The position numbers and the translations under genes are program-made. 64,000 bases of DNA from Streptomyces venezuelae (lineage in GTDB: Bacteria > Actinomycetota > Actinomycetes > Streptomycetales > Streptomycetaceae): assembly GCF_008642375.1 (NCBI RefSeq), contig NZ_CP029194.1, positions 1,054,001-1,118,000 of the forward strand, in the 5' to 3' direction. The first letter of the stretch is position 1. Every line of letters starts with the position of its first letter. The notes beneath the pieces were generated by a model. That model was given only the letters and a program-made list of their open reading frames with translations. It made no database searches and had not been told where the DNA came from. Shown in pieces: positions 45,722-53,176 of this stretch.

Positions 45722-46735
45722 TCAAACATCGAAATCCGTATCGAATTCCGGGACGATCTGCGGCACGCGCTCGGCCGGGCGCGGCGGCCCGGGCGGGGTG
45801 CCGTCGCCGAACGGCCGGCCGCCGAGTTCCTCCCGGTGGTGCGGCGCGAGCCAGCCGCGGGCGTCCGGGCCCCGGGGGACGATCCCGGTCGGATTGATGT
45901 CGTGATGGACGACGTAGTAGTGCGCCTTGATCTGTGCGAAGTCGATCGTGTCCCCGAAGCCGGGCCTCTGGAACAGGTCCCGCGCGTAGGCCCAGAGGGC
46001 CGGCAGCTCGCTCAGCTTGTGCCGGTTGCACTTGAAGTGGCCGTGGTAGACGGCGTCGAAGCGCACGAGGGTCGGGAACAGACGGACGTCGGCCTCCGTG
46101 AGGGTGTCGCCGACCAGATAGCGCCGGCGTCCGAGCCGTTCCTCCAGCCAGTCCATCCGTGCCCACAGGCTTCGGTACGCCCGGTCGTACGCCGCCTGGT
46201 CACCGGCGAACCCGCACTGGTAGACGCCGTTGTTGACGTCCCGGTACACCTTGCCGGCCACGTCGTCGATCTCCTCGCGCCACCTCTCCGGATACAGCTC
46301 CGGTGCCCCGTCCCGCTGATGGGCCGTCCACTCGCCGCCCAGGTCGAGCGTGATCCGCTCGAAGTCGTTGGTCACCACCCGGCCGGTCGGGACGTCGACG
46401 ATCGCGGGCACGGTGATGCCCTTCGAGTAGCCGGGTTCGCGCGCCACGTACGCGTCCCTCAGCCACTCGATCCCGAGGACCGGATCCCGGCCTCCGGGGT
46501 CGAGGTGGAAGCACCAGCTCCGCTCGTCGTGCAGGGGCCCGGCGATCCCCATCGAGAGCACGCCGTCCAGTCCCATCAGGCGTCGCACGATCGCGCTCCG
46601 GTTCGCCCACGGGCAGGCGCGGGCGATGATCAGGCGGTAACGCCCGGGCTCCACCGGATAACCGTCCCGCCCGTCGGCCGTGATCCGGGTCGTGATGTAC
46701 GCGCGGTCGCGCTCGTACGAGCCGTCACCGGTCAT
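45722..46735 (-). CDS. S-glutathionyl-(mycothiolyl-)hydroquinone reductase, GST family
   Basis: 337 residues from ATG 46735, with GGAGGAGGG upstream. The Xi-class GST/YqjG signature is clear: RLIIARACPWANRSAIVRRL with nucleophilic Cys41, GYSKGITVPAIVDVPTGRVV, NDFERITLDL, ADVRLFPTLVRFDAVYHGHF, and IKAHYYVVHHDINPTGIVPR. These enzymes reduce glutathionyl-hydroquinones; actinobacteria lack glutathione, so a mycothiol conjugate is the likely substrate. The enzyme is cytosolic and full length, with an acidic tail. Confidence 0.92.
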   Translation of the reverse strand: MTGDGSYERDRAYITTRITADGRDGYPVEPGRYRLIIARACPWANRSAIVRRLMGLDGVLSMGIAGPLHDERSWCFHLDPGGRDPVLGIEWLRDAYVAREPGYSKGITVPAIVDVPTGRVVTNDFERITLDLGGEWTAHQRDGAPELYPERWREEIDDVAGKVYRDVNNGVYQCGFAGDQAAYDRAYRSLWARMDWLEERLGRRRYLVGDTLTEADVRLFPTLVRFDAVYHGHFKCNRHKLSELPALWAYARDLFQRPGFGDTIDFAQIKAHYYVVHHDINPTGIVPRGPDARGWLAPHHREELGGRPFGDGTPPGPPRPAERVPQIVPEFDTDFDV

Positions 46736-47252
46736 CGTTCCGCACCCTCCTCCTCGTGTGCGGGGCTCCTGCCGCCCGCCACGACACCGGGTCGTTCCGG
46801 TAGGTGCGCCTACCCCGTCTCGGTGACCTCACGCACCGGCGCGGCGGCGCCGGACACGGTGGCCGCCGGTGACCTGAGGGAAGGCGGTCGGCACGTCGTG
46901 TGTCCACGGGTACCGGATGCACTGGCTCAGGCAGAGGACACCATGGCCGACCGTGGGAACAGCTCGCGCAGGGCAGAATGGCATTCCTCAGGTGATCGGG
47001 GAGCTCGTTCCCCAGGTACAGCGTGTCCTGAAGCGGAATGTGTACGCCGCAGGCACCGGGCCGAGCGGGCCGCGGCGGCGGCCTTGAAGAACGACCTCAT
47101 GACGTCGGCGAGATGCCGAGCCCCACAGCGAACCCGGCGAAGGGAAGCCGCGCACCCGCGCCCATGCCCGCCGCGGCACTCACCCGGTCAGCGAGCCGGG
47201 ACGCCTCCGCTCCCGATACCGGCCGGTGGGCCGACGTACCCGCCGCGTAGGC
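46736..47252. other. Gene-free leader region upstream of the cobalamin riboswitch
   Basis: No gene supported. A minus-strand patch around 46940-47045 reads HIPLQDTLYLGNELPDHLRN without start or family, possibly a relic. The promoter driving the riboswitch transcript must lie near 47200. Confidence 0.4.
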
Positions 47253-47460
47253 TGGCGACGCAGCTGGTACGCCCCGCCCGCCAGGCGGGAGCGTCGCAAG
47301 AGGGAACCCGGTGGGAATCCGGGACTGCCCCGCAGCGGTGAGCGGGAACGACCGCCGTCATACGCACTGGGTCCGACGCACAGGACCTGGGAAGCGACGG
47401 CCAGTAGGAGCCCTCCGTCGGGAGTGGCGTGCTCGCGAGTCCGAAGACCTGCCCGCTGTC
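47253..47460 (+). ncRNA. Cobalamin (B12) riboswitch
   Basis: The conserved core is visible in order: GCAAGAGGGAAC with GGTGGGAATCCGGGACTG, CCCGCAGCGGTGAGCGGGAA, CGACCGCCGTCA with CACTGGG, CTGGGAAGCGACGGCCAGTA, and the B12 box GAGTCCGAAGACCTGCC. TCGCGAGTC (47433-47441), partly in the box strand, is complementary over nine bases to GACTCGCGA (47502-47510) directly before the AAGGAG ribosome binding site of the next gene, which suggests translational control. Edges are approximate. It precedes a thioesterase gene, not the usual cobalamin, metE or nrd genes. Confidence 0.92.
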
Positions 47461-47522
47461 CGCGCCCCGGGATCCCGTGCGCGCGGAAGAAGCCCTGCCG
47501 CGACTCGCGAAGGAGAGTTGAC

Positions 47523-47975
47523 GTGGCCGATCCCACCGTCACCAGCCCTGCCCCCGTGTCCCGCCCCGCCAAGACGCCGGGCGACTCCCGGGTGGTGCTC
47601 GCCCACATCATGAGCGAGCACGACACCAACCTCTACGGCACCATCCACGGCGGCGTGATGATGAAGCTCATCGACGACGCCGCCGCCGCGGCTGCCGGGC
47701 GGCACGCCGACGGGCCCGCCGTCACCGTCTCCGTCGACCGGATGAGCTTCCTCGCCCCGGTACGTGCCGGGGACCTGCTGAGCGTCGAGGCCGGGCTCGA
47801 ACGCGCCGGGCGGACCTCGATGACGGTCGGCGTCCGGGTCACCGCCGAGCGGTGGAACCACTCCGGCCCCGCCACGGAGGTCGCCTCGGCATTCCTCACC
47901 TTCGTCGCCATCGACGCCGACGGAACCCCGCGGCCCGTACCGGCGCTCGACGTGGTGCTGCCCGGCCTGTCCTGA
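47523..47975 (+). CDS. Hotdog-fold acyl-CoA thioesterase under a B12 riboswitch
   Basis: 150 residues from GTG 47523, with AAGGAG eight bases upstream. The hotdog acyl-CoA thioesterase signature is [60 protein letters not shown] and [17 protein letters not shown]; the Asn/Asp catalytic area around LYGTIHGG is intact. Such cytosolic enzymes hydrolyse acyl-CoAs of varied chain length. The cobalamin riboswitch directly upstream should reduce expression when B12 is plentiful. It converges on the ramB-like relic whose stop is 29 bases away. Confidence 0.9.
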   Translation: MADPTVTSPAPVSRPAKTPGDSRVVLAHIMSEHDTNLYGTIHGGVMMKLIDDAAAAAAGRHADGPAVTVSVDRMSFLAPVRAGDLLSVEAGLERAGRTSMTVGVRVTAERWNHSGPATEVASAFLTFVAIDADGTPRPVPALDVVLPGLS

Positions 47976-48003
47976 GGGTCCTCCCCGAGGCGGTCGGTCC
48001 GTC

Positions 48004-48140
48004 ACCCCGGCCGGGTGTCCTCCACGACGTACGGCACGAAGCTGCCCACGTTCGCGTCCACGGCGAGTGCGCGGCCCACGGGCGGCAGCGCGCGCTGGGT
48101 GCAGTCGAGGCGTTCGCTCGTACACGTTCCACAGGTGGCA
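48004..48140 (-). pseudogene. C-terminal relic of a RamB-like (short-chain fatty acyl) regulator
   Basis: The minus strand reads [40 protein letters not shown] and a stop at 48004. The pattern C-x2-C-x5-DC-QRA-PPVGR-L-VD-N-x3-FVPY is the end of the XRE/DUF2083 regulators of the RamB group, which control aceA/aceB. Nothing upstream continues the protein: the sequence passes directly into isocitrate lyase coding on the other strand. Confidence 0.6.
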
Positions 48141-48169
48141 GGTGCCGACGACGCGGGAGAAGGGGAATC

Positions 48170-48904
48170 CGGTGGCGGACTGCCGCTTGGACATGTTGCT
48201 CACGAGCGACGTCGACGAGCGGGACGCCGAGTTCGTCACCGGAGAACGCACGGCCGAGGGCTTCCACCGGGTCCGCAACGGCATGGGCCCCGTCATCGCC
48301 CGCGGTCTGACCTGCGCCCTGGACGACGACCGGATCGCCACTTCCAGCGTGGACTCGGCGCCATGGGGCTAGAAGTTCCCGTTCATCACGCTGGCCGGCT
48401 TCCACGGGACGGCCCATGTGGACCTACAGGAGCGGGAGTTCGCCGCCAGGCGCAGGTCTTCACCGCCGTCAGCCGCCAACACGAGGTCGGTACGGGCCAC
48501 TTTCGGCCTGGTCTCCACCGCCGTCAAACCCGCTTCCTCCAGCTCGGGCGGGCCGAGGTCACCATGCCGGCCCCCTTCCTCCGGGCGTAGACCGAACTCC
48601 TCGTCCGCACCTGCCACGAGCGCGGCGCGAACGCCATCGGCGGCAGGGCGGCCCAGGCCGCCACCGCCGAGATCGCCCGGGTCCAGATCTGGCAGTGGCT
48701 CCGCCACCGGGTGGTGGAGCGGGAGACCGTCCTGCGGATCCTGGAGGAGGAACTCGCCTCACTCGGCGCCGAGTTCCCTCGGGCCGCGCTCGACGAGGTA
48801 CGGACCTGTTGACCGAGACGACGCTCGCGACCCACCTTCCCTCGTTCTTCACCCCCTCCGCATACGAGCGCCACCTCGTCCGGACCGCCGACGACCGGTC
48901 ATGA
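48170..48904 (+). pseudogene. aceA/aceB: Fused relics of isocitrate lyase and malate synthase
   Basis: Isocitrate lyase pieces: [38 protein letters not shown] (48197-48310), then a large deletion to LDDDRIA, frame-shifted FQRGLGAMG, a TAG where Tyr is expected (48370), KFPFITLAGFH, VDLQEREFAA, and frame-shifted RQHEVGTGHF and LVSTAVKPASS. It runs directly into malate synthase: EVTMPAPFLRA, TAG (48588), TELLVRTCHERGANAIGG, a deletion, AATAEIARVQIWQWLRHRVV, and after another shift LTETTLATHLPSFFTPSAYE. Both catalytic centres are destroyed. Order matches an aceA-aceB operon. Confidence 0.85.
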
Positions 48905-48997
48905 GCGACGCCCGCCCCACATGCGGGCAAGGGGATAGCCTGCTCGGCGGATGGCGTGCGCCACTCACCGACCTCGACGTACGCCCGGGAGCCGACG

Positions 48998-49528
48998 TTG
49001 CCGATACGGATCCGCCCGACCGCTCTGCTGTTGTCGGCAGTGCTCGCGGCCGGGAGCCTCACCGGCTGCTCGGCGTTCGATCTCTTCGCGGACTGCGAGG
49101 GCACGGAAGAGCGTGTGAGGGAACTGGAGTCGCTCGCGATCCTCGGCTCCCGGCCCGTGGGGGCAACCAGCCCCGTTCACTACGAGAACGTCGACGCAGG
49201 GTGCTGGTCGGACAGCGGGGACGTCGTGGTGTACGCCGACCGGACGTACGCGTTTCCCGGCACCCGGGCCGAGGTGCTCCGGCACTACCGGACGGCGGCG
49301 GAGCGCGACGGCTGGCACGTGCCCCCGGGCCCCGCTCCCGTGCCACCCCCCGGGCAGGCGGAAAGCCTGTGCTTCACGCGTGCCGAAGGCGGGGAGGAGG
49401 TGCGGCTGGACGTCTACTTCCTGACCGCCGAGAACCTCGCCCACGAGGAACACGAACCCGGCCCCGAGCTCACCTCGGGCTCCGCCTACCGCCTGTCGGT
49501 CACGTCGGCCGATGTGTGCAGCGGATGA
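48998..49528 (+). CDS. Secreted lipoprotein of unknown function
   Basis: 176 residues from TTG 48998, chosen because GGGAG lies six bases before it and the next residues form the signal peptide; the frame is open from 48956. The signal LLLSAVLAAGSLTGC ends in a lipobox (Leu-Thr-Gly-Cys). The mature part is acidic, with VVVYADRTYAFPGTRAEVLR and HYRTAAERDGWHVPPG, a pattern common to small streptomycete lipoproteins. No enzyme motif is visible. Confidence 0.75.
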   Translation: MPIRIRPTALLLSAVLAAGSLTGCSAFDLFADCEGTEERVRELESLAILGSRPVGATSPVHYENVDAGCWSDSGDVVVYADRTYAFPGTRAEVLRHYRTAAERDGWHVPPGPAPVPPPGQAESLCFTRAEGGEEVRLDVYFLTAENLAHEEHEPGPELTSGSAYRLSVTSADVCSG

Positions 49529-49536
49529 GCGGGGCG

Positions 49537-49965
49537 CTACGGGAAGCGGGAGACGTAACGGCGTTGCCAGGGGGTCTCGACGGCGCGCGGAGCGTAGTGC
49601 TCCCGGACGTAGGCGACGGCCTCTCGGTGGGGCACCCCGTCGAGCACGGCGAGGCACGCCAGTGCGGTGCCGGTTCGTCCGCGTCCACCGGCGCAGGCGA
49701 TCTCGACGCGTTCGTCCTCGGCGCGTGTCCATGCCTCACGCAGCGCGGCGGCGGCTGTGGCGCGGTCGGACGGCAGCCGGAAATCGGGCCAGCGGAGCCA
49801 GCGGCTTTCCCAGGCTACCGGCGGTGGCCGGTGGCCCAGCAGGTAGAGCGCGAAGGTGGGCTCCGGGCCCTGCGGGAGTGGCCGGTTCAGCCCCCGGCCG
49901 CGCACCAGCCGGCCTGAGGGCAGGCGCATCACGCCCGGGGTCGTGGGTTCCCATGCGGCAGTCAC
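49537..49965 (-). CDS. Protein-tyrosine/dual-specificity phosphatase-like protein
   Basis: 142 residues from GTG 49965. The Cys-x5-Arg loop is CAGGRGRTGT (Cys91, Arg97), with the general-acid loop WPDF (Asp61) upstream and helix TALACLAVLDGVPHREAVAY after it. The family His before the Cys is replaced by Ala (IACAGG), as in some bacterial members. The start lacks a good ribosome binding site. The substrate is unknown. Confidence 0.85.
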   Translation of the reverse strand: MTAAWEPTTPGVMRLPSGRLVRGRGLNRPLPQGPEPTFALYLLGHRPPPVAWESRWLRWPDFRLPSDRATAAAALREAWTRAEDERVEIACAGGRGRTGTALACLAVLDGVPHREAVAYVREHYAPRAVETPWQRRYVSRFP

Positions 49966-50050
49966 GGTGCGAGCGTAGCCCCCGTTCGACCGGCGGTCAG
50001 GCGGCCTTCCCGAGGCACCCCGGCCCCGGCCATGATCCGTCGGACACCCC

Positions 50051-50332
50051 CTAGGGGGTGTTCGCCTCCAGGAGCCGGCTCGTGCGGGTGCTCGCGCCCG
50101 TCAGAGTGAGGGGGATGCCGAGGCTTCCGCACATGCGGTGGGCGCGGGCGAGGGCGCTGAGGGTGGCGGGGGTGGGGTCGGCCGCCGGGAGGGCGATGAC
50201 CACGCGGGTCGGGCTGTGGGTCTGGACCAGGGCCTGGATCTGGAGGGCGGCCGCGGCCCTGTTGGTGACGTCCAGGTCGCGGTGGAGAGCCACGTGCAGG
50301 ACGTGGTGGCGAACGGTATGGCTGATGAGCAT
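50051..50332 (-). CDS. Small STAS-like protein
   Basis: 93 residues from ATG 50332, with GGAGG upstream. MLISHTVRHHVLHVALHRDL, DVTNRAAAALQIQALVQTHS, TRVVIALPAADPTPATLSAL and CGSLGIPLTLTGASTRTSRL follow the STAS/anti-sigma antagonist alternation of strands and helices. The usual phospho-acceptor Asp-Ser pair is absent, so it may not be a classic anti-anti-sigma factor. Confidence 0.65.
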   Translation of the reverse strand: MLISHTVRHHVLHVALHRDLDVTNRAAAALQIQALVQTHSPTRVVIALPAADPTPATLSALARAHRMCGSLGIPLTLTGASTRTSRLLEANTP

Positions 50333-50480
50333 GGTGTTCCTCCGCGCAGGACGACGAAGGCCCGCAGCCGAACGCGGTGGGGCATCGTCCGAGGATGCCA
50401 CGGGGAGCGCTCCGTGGGCGTTCTCGTGGCTCGCTCCGTGTGATGTGTCGGTGCGGCCCCGTTCGAGGGCCTCCTCCCGG

Positions 50481-50498
50481 GATTCACGTATATGAATC
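50481..50498. promoter_or_regulatory. Palindrome in the STAS/esterase intergenic region
   Basis: GATTCA-CGTATA-TGAATC, perfect six-base arms. It lies 85 bases before the esterase start in an otherwise GC-rich promoter region; possible operator. Confidence 0.4.
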
Positions 50499-50582
50499 GG
50501 CAGCGGGGTCCGACTAGGGTGGGGAGGACCGGGGTGACCGGTCGAGATTTCGAACGCGACCCTCACTCACCAGGCGGTTCTC

Positions 50583-51557
50583 ATGAGCCAGTTCGATCTT
50601 CCCGTCGACCAACTCCGCACGTACCGCAGCGCGTCCGTGGAGCCGGAGGACTTCGACGCCTTCTGGGCGAAGACCCTCGACGAGGCGCGCGCCCACCCGC
50701 TCGACGCGCGCTTCGAGCGCGTCGCCACGGGACTCACGACGGTGGAGACGTACGACGTGACGTTCGCCGGGTTCGACGGCCAGCCGGTCAAGGGCTGGCT
50801 CGCCCTGCCGGCGGGCACCTCCGAACCGCTGCCCGTGGTCGTCGAGTTCCTCGGGTACGGAGGCGGGCGCGGCCTGCCGCACACGCACCTGCTCTGGGCC
50901 TCCGCGGGCTTCGGGCAATTCGTGATGGACACCCGGGGGCAGGGCAGCGGATGGGCCACCGGCGACACCCCCGACCCGGTCGGCAGCGCGCCCGCCGCCC
51001 CCGGTTTCATGACCCGGGGCATCGAGAATCCGGACACCTACTACTACCGGCGGCTCTTCACGGACGCGGTCCGCGCCGTGGAGGCGGCGCGCTCGCACCC
51101 GCTGGTGGACGCGAGCCGCACGGCGGTGACCGGGGGGAGCCAGGGCGGCGGCATCACCCTCGCGGTGGCCGGGCTGGTACGGGACCTGGTGGCCGTCGCC
51201 CCCGATGTGCCGTTCCTCTGCGACTTCCCGCGCGCGACGACCCTCACGGACCGCATGCCGTACCGCGAGATCGGCAACTACCTCAAGGCCCACCGGGGCC
51301 GAGTCCAGCGGGCGCGGGACACCCTGGCGTACTTCGACGGGGTCCACTTCGCCGCGCGCGCCACCGCTCCGGCGCTGTTCTCGACGGCCCTCGAGGACCT
51401 GACGTGCCCGCCGTCCACGGTGTTCGCGGCCTTCAACGCGTACGCGGAGGAGGACAAGGAGATCGAGGTCTACGACTTCAACGACCACGAGGGCGGCGGC
51501 TCCTTCCAGCAGGCGGCCCAGCTCCGCTGGCTGCCGGGGAGGCTGCGTCGCGGCTGA
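50583..51557 (+). CDS. Acetyl xylan esterase / cephalosporin-C deacetylase family
   Basis: 324 residues from ATG 50583. AXE1 features: FDLPVDQLRTYRSASVEPED, FDAFWAKTLDEA, the oxyanion region VVVEFLGYGGGRG, DTRGQGSGWATGDT, nucleophile Ser186 in TGGSQGGGI, Asp in ALEDLTCPPS and His in NDHEGGG. CE7 enzymes deacetylate small acetylated sugars in the cytosol; no signal peptide here, as expected. A strong terminator follows. Confidence 0.93.
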   Translation: MSQFDLPVDQLRTYRSASVEPEDFDAFWAKTLDEARAHPLDARFERVATGLTTVETYDVTFAGFDGQPVKGWLALPAGTSEPLPVVVEFLGYGGGRGLPHTHLLWASAGFGQFVMDTRGQGSGWATGDTPDPVGSAPAAPGFMTRGIENPDTYYYRRLFTDAVRAVEAARSHPLVDASRTAVTGGSQGGGITLAVAGLVRDLVAVAPDVPFLCDFPRATTLTDRMPYREIGNYLKAHRGRVQRARDTLAYFDGVHFAARATAPALFSTALEDLTCPPSTVFAAFNAYAEEDKEIEVYDFNDHEGGGSFQQAAQLRWLPGRLRRG

Positions 51558-51634
51558 GGCGGCGCCCTGGGACGGGACGGGACCGAAGCCGTTCCGGCCC
51601 CGTCCCCGTCCGTTCCGTCCCGGTCCGGACAGGG

Positions 51635-51670
51635 CTGAAGCCCGAGCCGTACAACAGGCTCGGGCTTCAG
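51635..51670. terminator. Terminator between the esterase and P450 genes
   Basis: CTGAAGCCCGAGCC (51635-51648) and GGCTCGGGCTTCAG (51657-51670), a perfect 14-base stem with an eight-base loop between converging genes, so probably bidirectional. Confidence 0.85.
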
Positions 51671-51748
51671 GTCGTGCACGGTCGTGCACGAGGCGTGGCG
51701 CGCGCCTCCCGGACGGGCGCCCCGCTCACTGGTTTCAGTGCCAGTACT

Positions 51749-52939
51749 TCATGGTCGTACCCCCTCCCCCGCTCTCGGGCGCAGAGTGACCTCGAAGCGG
51801 TCGAGACCGCGGAGTGTCAGATTGCGCCGGTGTTCCGGTTCCGCGACTCCCCGTGCGTCCGGGTAGTCCCTGGCCAAGGCCCCCAGGACCGATCCGGCGA
51901 GCCGGATCGCCATGGACGCGCCCAGACAGGCATGGGCCCCGCGTCCGAACCCGAGGTGCGGGTTCGGGGCGCGGTCGAGTCGCAGCTCTGTGGGGTGGTC
52001 GAAGCGGAGCGGGTCGTGGTTGGCCGCGCCCAGGAAGAGCGTGACCGGATCACCCGCTCTCATCGTGACGCCACCCAGTTCGGTGTCGGTGACGCAGACC
52101 CGGGCGTCCGCCTGGACTGGTGCGTCGTACCGGATGAGTTCGTCCACGGCGGAGGCCGGGCTCGCCGGGAAGGCGGCCATCGCGCCGGGAGTGGTCAGGA
52201 GGGCCGCCGCGGCGTTGCCGAGGAGCCGTGAGGCGGATTCGTAGCCGGCGTGCAGGACCGCGCGCAGACTGTTTCGAAGAATCGTTTCCTCTACGCCGCT
52301 GTCCGCCGCGTGCTCGGCGACGTACGCGATGAGCCCTTCCTTCGGCGGATCCGCGAGCCAGCCGCCCGCGTACTCGGCGAGCCGTGCCCGGGCGGCGACG
52401 GCGGGCTCGTGCTTCTCGGGCCACAGGCCTGCGTCCATGCCGTCGACGACGGTACGGGACATGGGCACGAACCAGTCGAGCTCGGGGGCCGGGACGCCGA
52501 GGAAGGCGGTGACGAAGCGCAGCGCGACCGGTTCGGCCAGCTCTCCGACGAAGTCGAACGAAGGACGCTCGGCCAGCTCCGCGAGCAGGTCGTCGATCTG
52601 GAGGTCCAGACCGTCGTGCAGCGCCCGCCGGTCCTGTGCCCGGAAACCGTCGAGGAGCAGGTGCCGGATGGCCGTGTGCTCCGGCGGGTCGAGGGTCTGC
52701 ACGCTCAGCAGCGGCGCGGGGATGTCCTCACCGGCGCGGCGCCAGTCGGAGGCGAAGCGATGACTGTCGGTGAGTACGGCGAGGCAGTCGGCATGCCGGG
52801 TCAGCACCCAGGAGCCGAGCAGTTCGTGCCAGAGGACGGGGGCGGACTCCCTCATCCGGGCGTAGGCGGGGTACGGGTTCCGCAGGTTCGACGGACGGAC
52901 CAGGTCCAGGATCGGGTCCACGCCTGCCGCTTGCTCCAC
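51749..52939 (-). CDS. Cytochrome P450 (first of a divergent pair)
   Basis: 396 residues from GTG 52939, with GGGGGAG seven bases upstream. Heme motif FGRGAHACLG with the Cys ligand, K-helix ELIRYDAPVQ with Glu-x-x-Arg, and DPPEHTAIRHLLLDGF in the C-helix region. The I-helix reads HAGYESASR where AG-x-(D/E)-T-T is usual, lacking the conserved Thr for oxygen activation, as in some atypical P450s. No ferredoxin or reductase gene lies nearby. Divergent from a second P450. Confidence 0.92.
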   Translation of the reverse strand: MEQAAGVDPILDLVRPSNLRNPYPAYARMRESAPVLWHELLGSWVLTRHADCLAVLTDSHRFASDWRRAGEDIPAPLLSVQTLDPPEHTAIRHLLLDGFRAQDRRALHDGLDLQIDDLLAELAERPSFDFVGELAEPVALRFVTAFLGVPAPELDWFVPMSRTVVDGMDAGLWPEKHEPAVAARARLAEYAGGWLADPPKEGLIAYVAEHAADSGVEETILRNSLRAVLHAGYESASRLLGNAAAALLTTPGAMAAFPASPASAVDELIRYDAPVQADARVCVTDTELGGVTMRAGDPVTLFLGAANHDPLRFDHPTELRLDRAPNPHLGFGRGAHACLGASMAIRLAGSVLGALARDYPDARGVAEPEHRRNLTLRGLDRFEVTLRPRAGEGVRP

Positions 52940-53176
52940 GAAACATCTCCCCCTTCGCACAGGGCCTGGTCGAGGCCTTACCTGCTGACGAGTCGAGCTG
53001 TGCGAGACGCCGATCCGCCGGTGGGCGGAGTGTCTCGCTGGTGTGCCACCGGCGGTTTGCCGGTCGCTCCCCGTACATCATTCGAGCCGAGCGCCGGTGA
53101 CGCTACCACGCAACTGAGGTGGCTGGTATGACTACCTGCCTCAGATCTTTCACAAAGCTGCGGGGAGTTACGGAAG

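Noticed and set aside
46940..47045. Minus-strand patch HIPLQDTLYLGNELPDHLRN
   Set aside because: Looks protein-like but has no start and no family I can name; not reported as a gene.
53114..53144. Imperfect dyad CTGAGG/CCTCAG between the two P450 genes
   Set aside because: Only about 10 of 14 arm positions pair; mentioned with the gene but too weak for an operator call.
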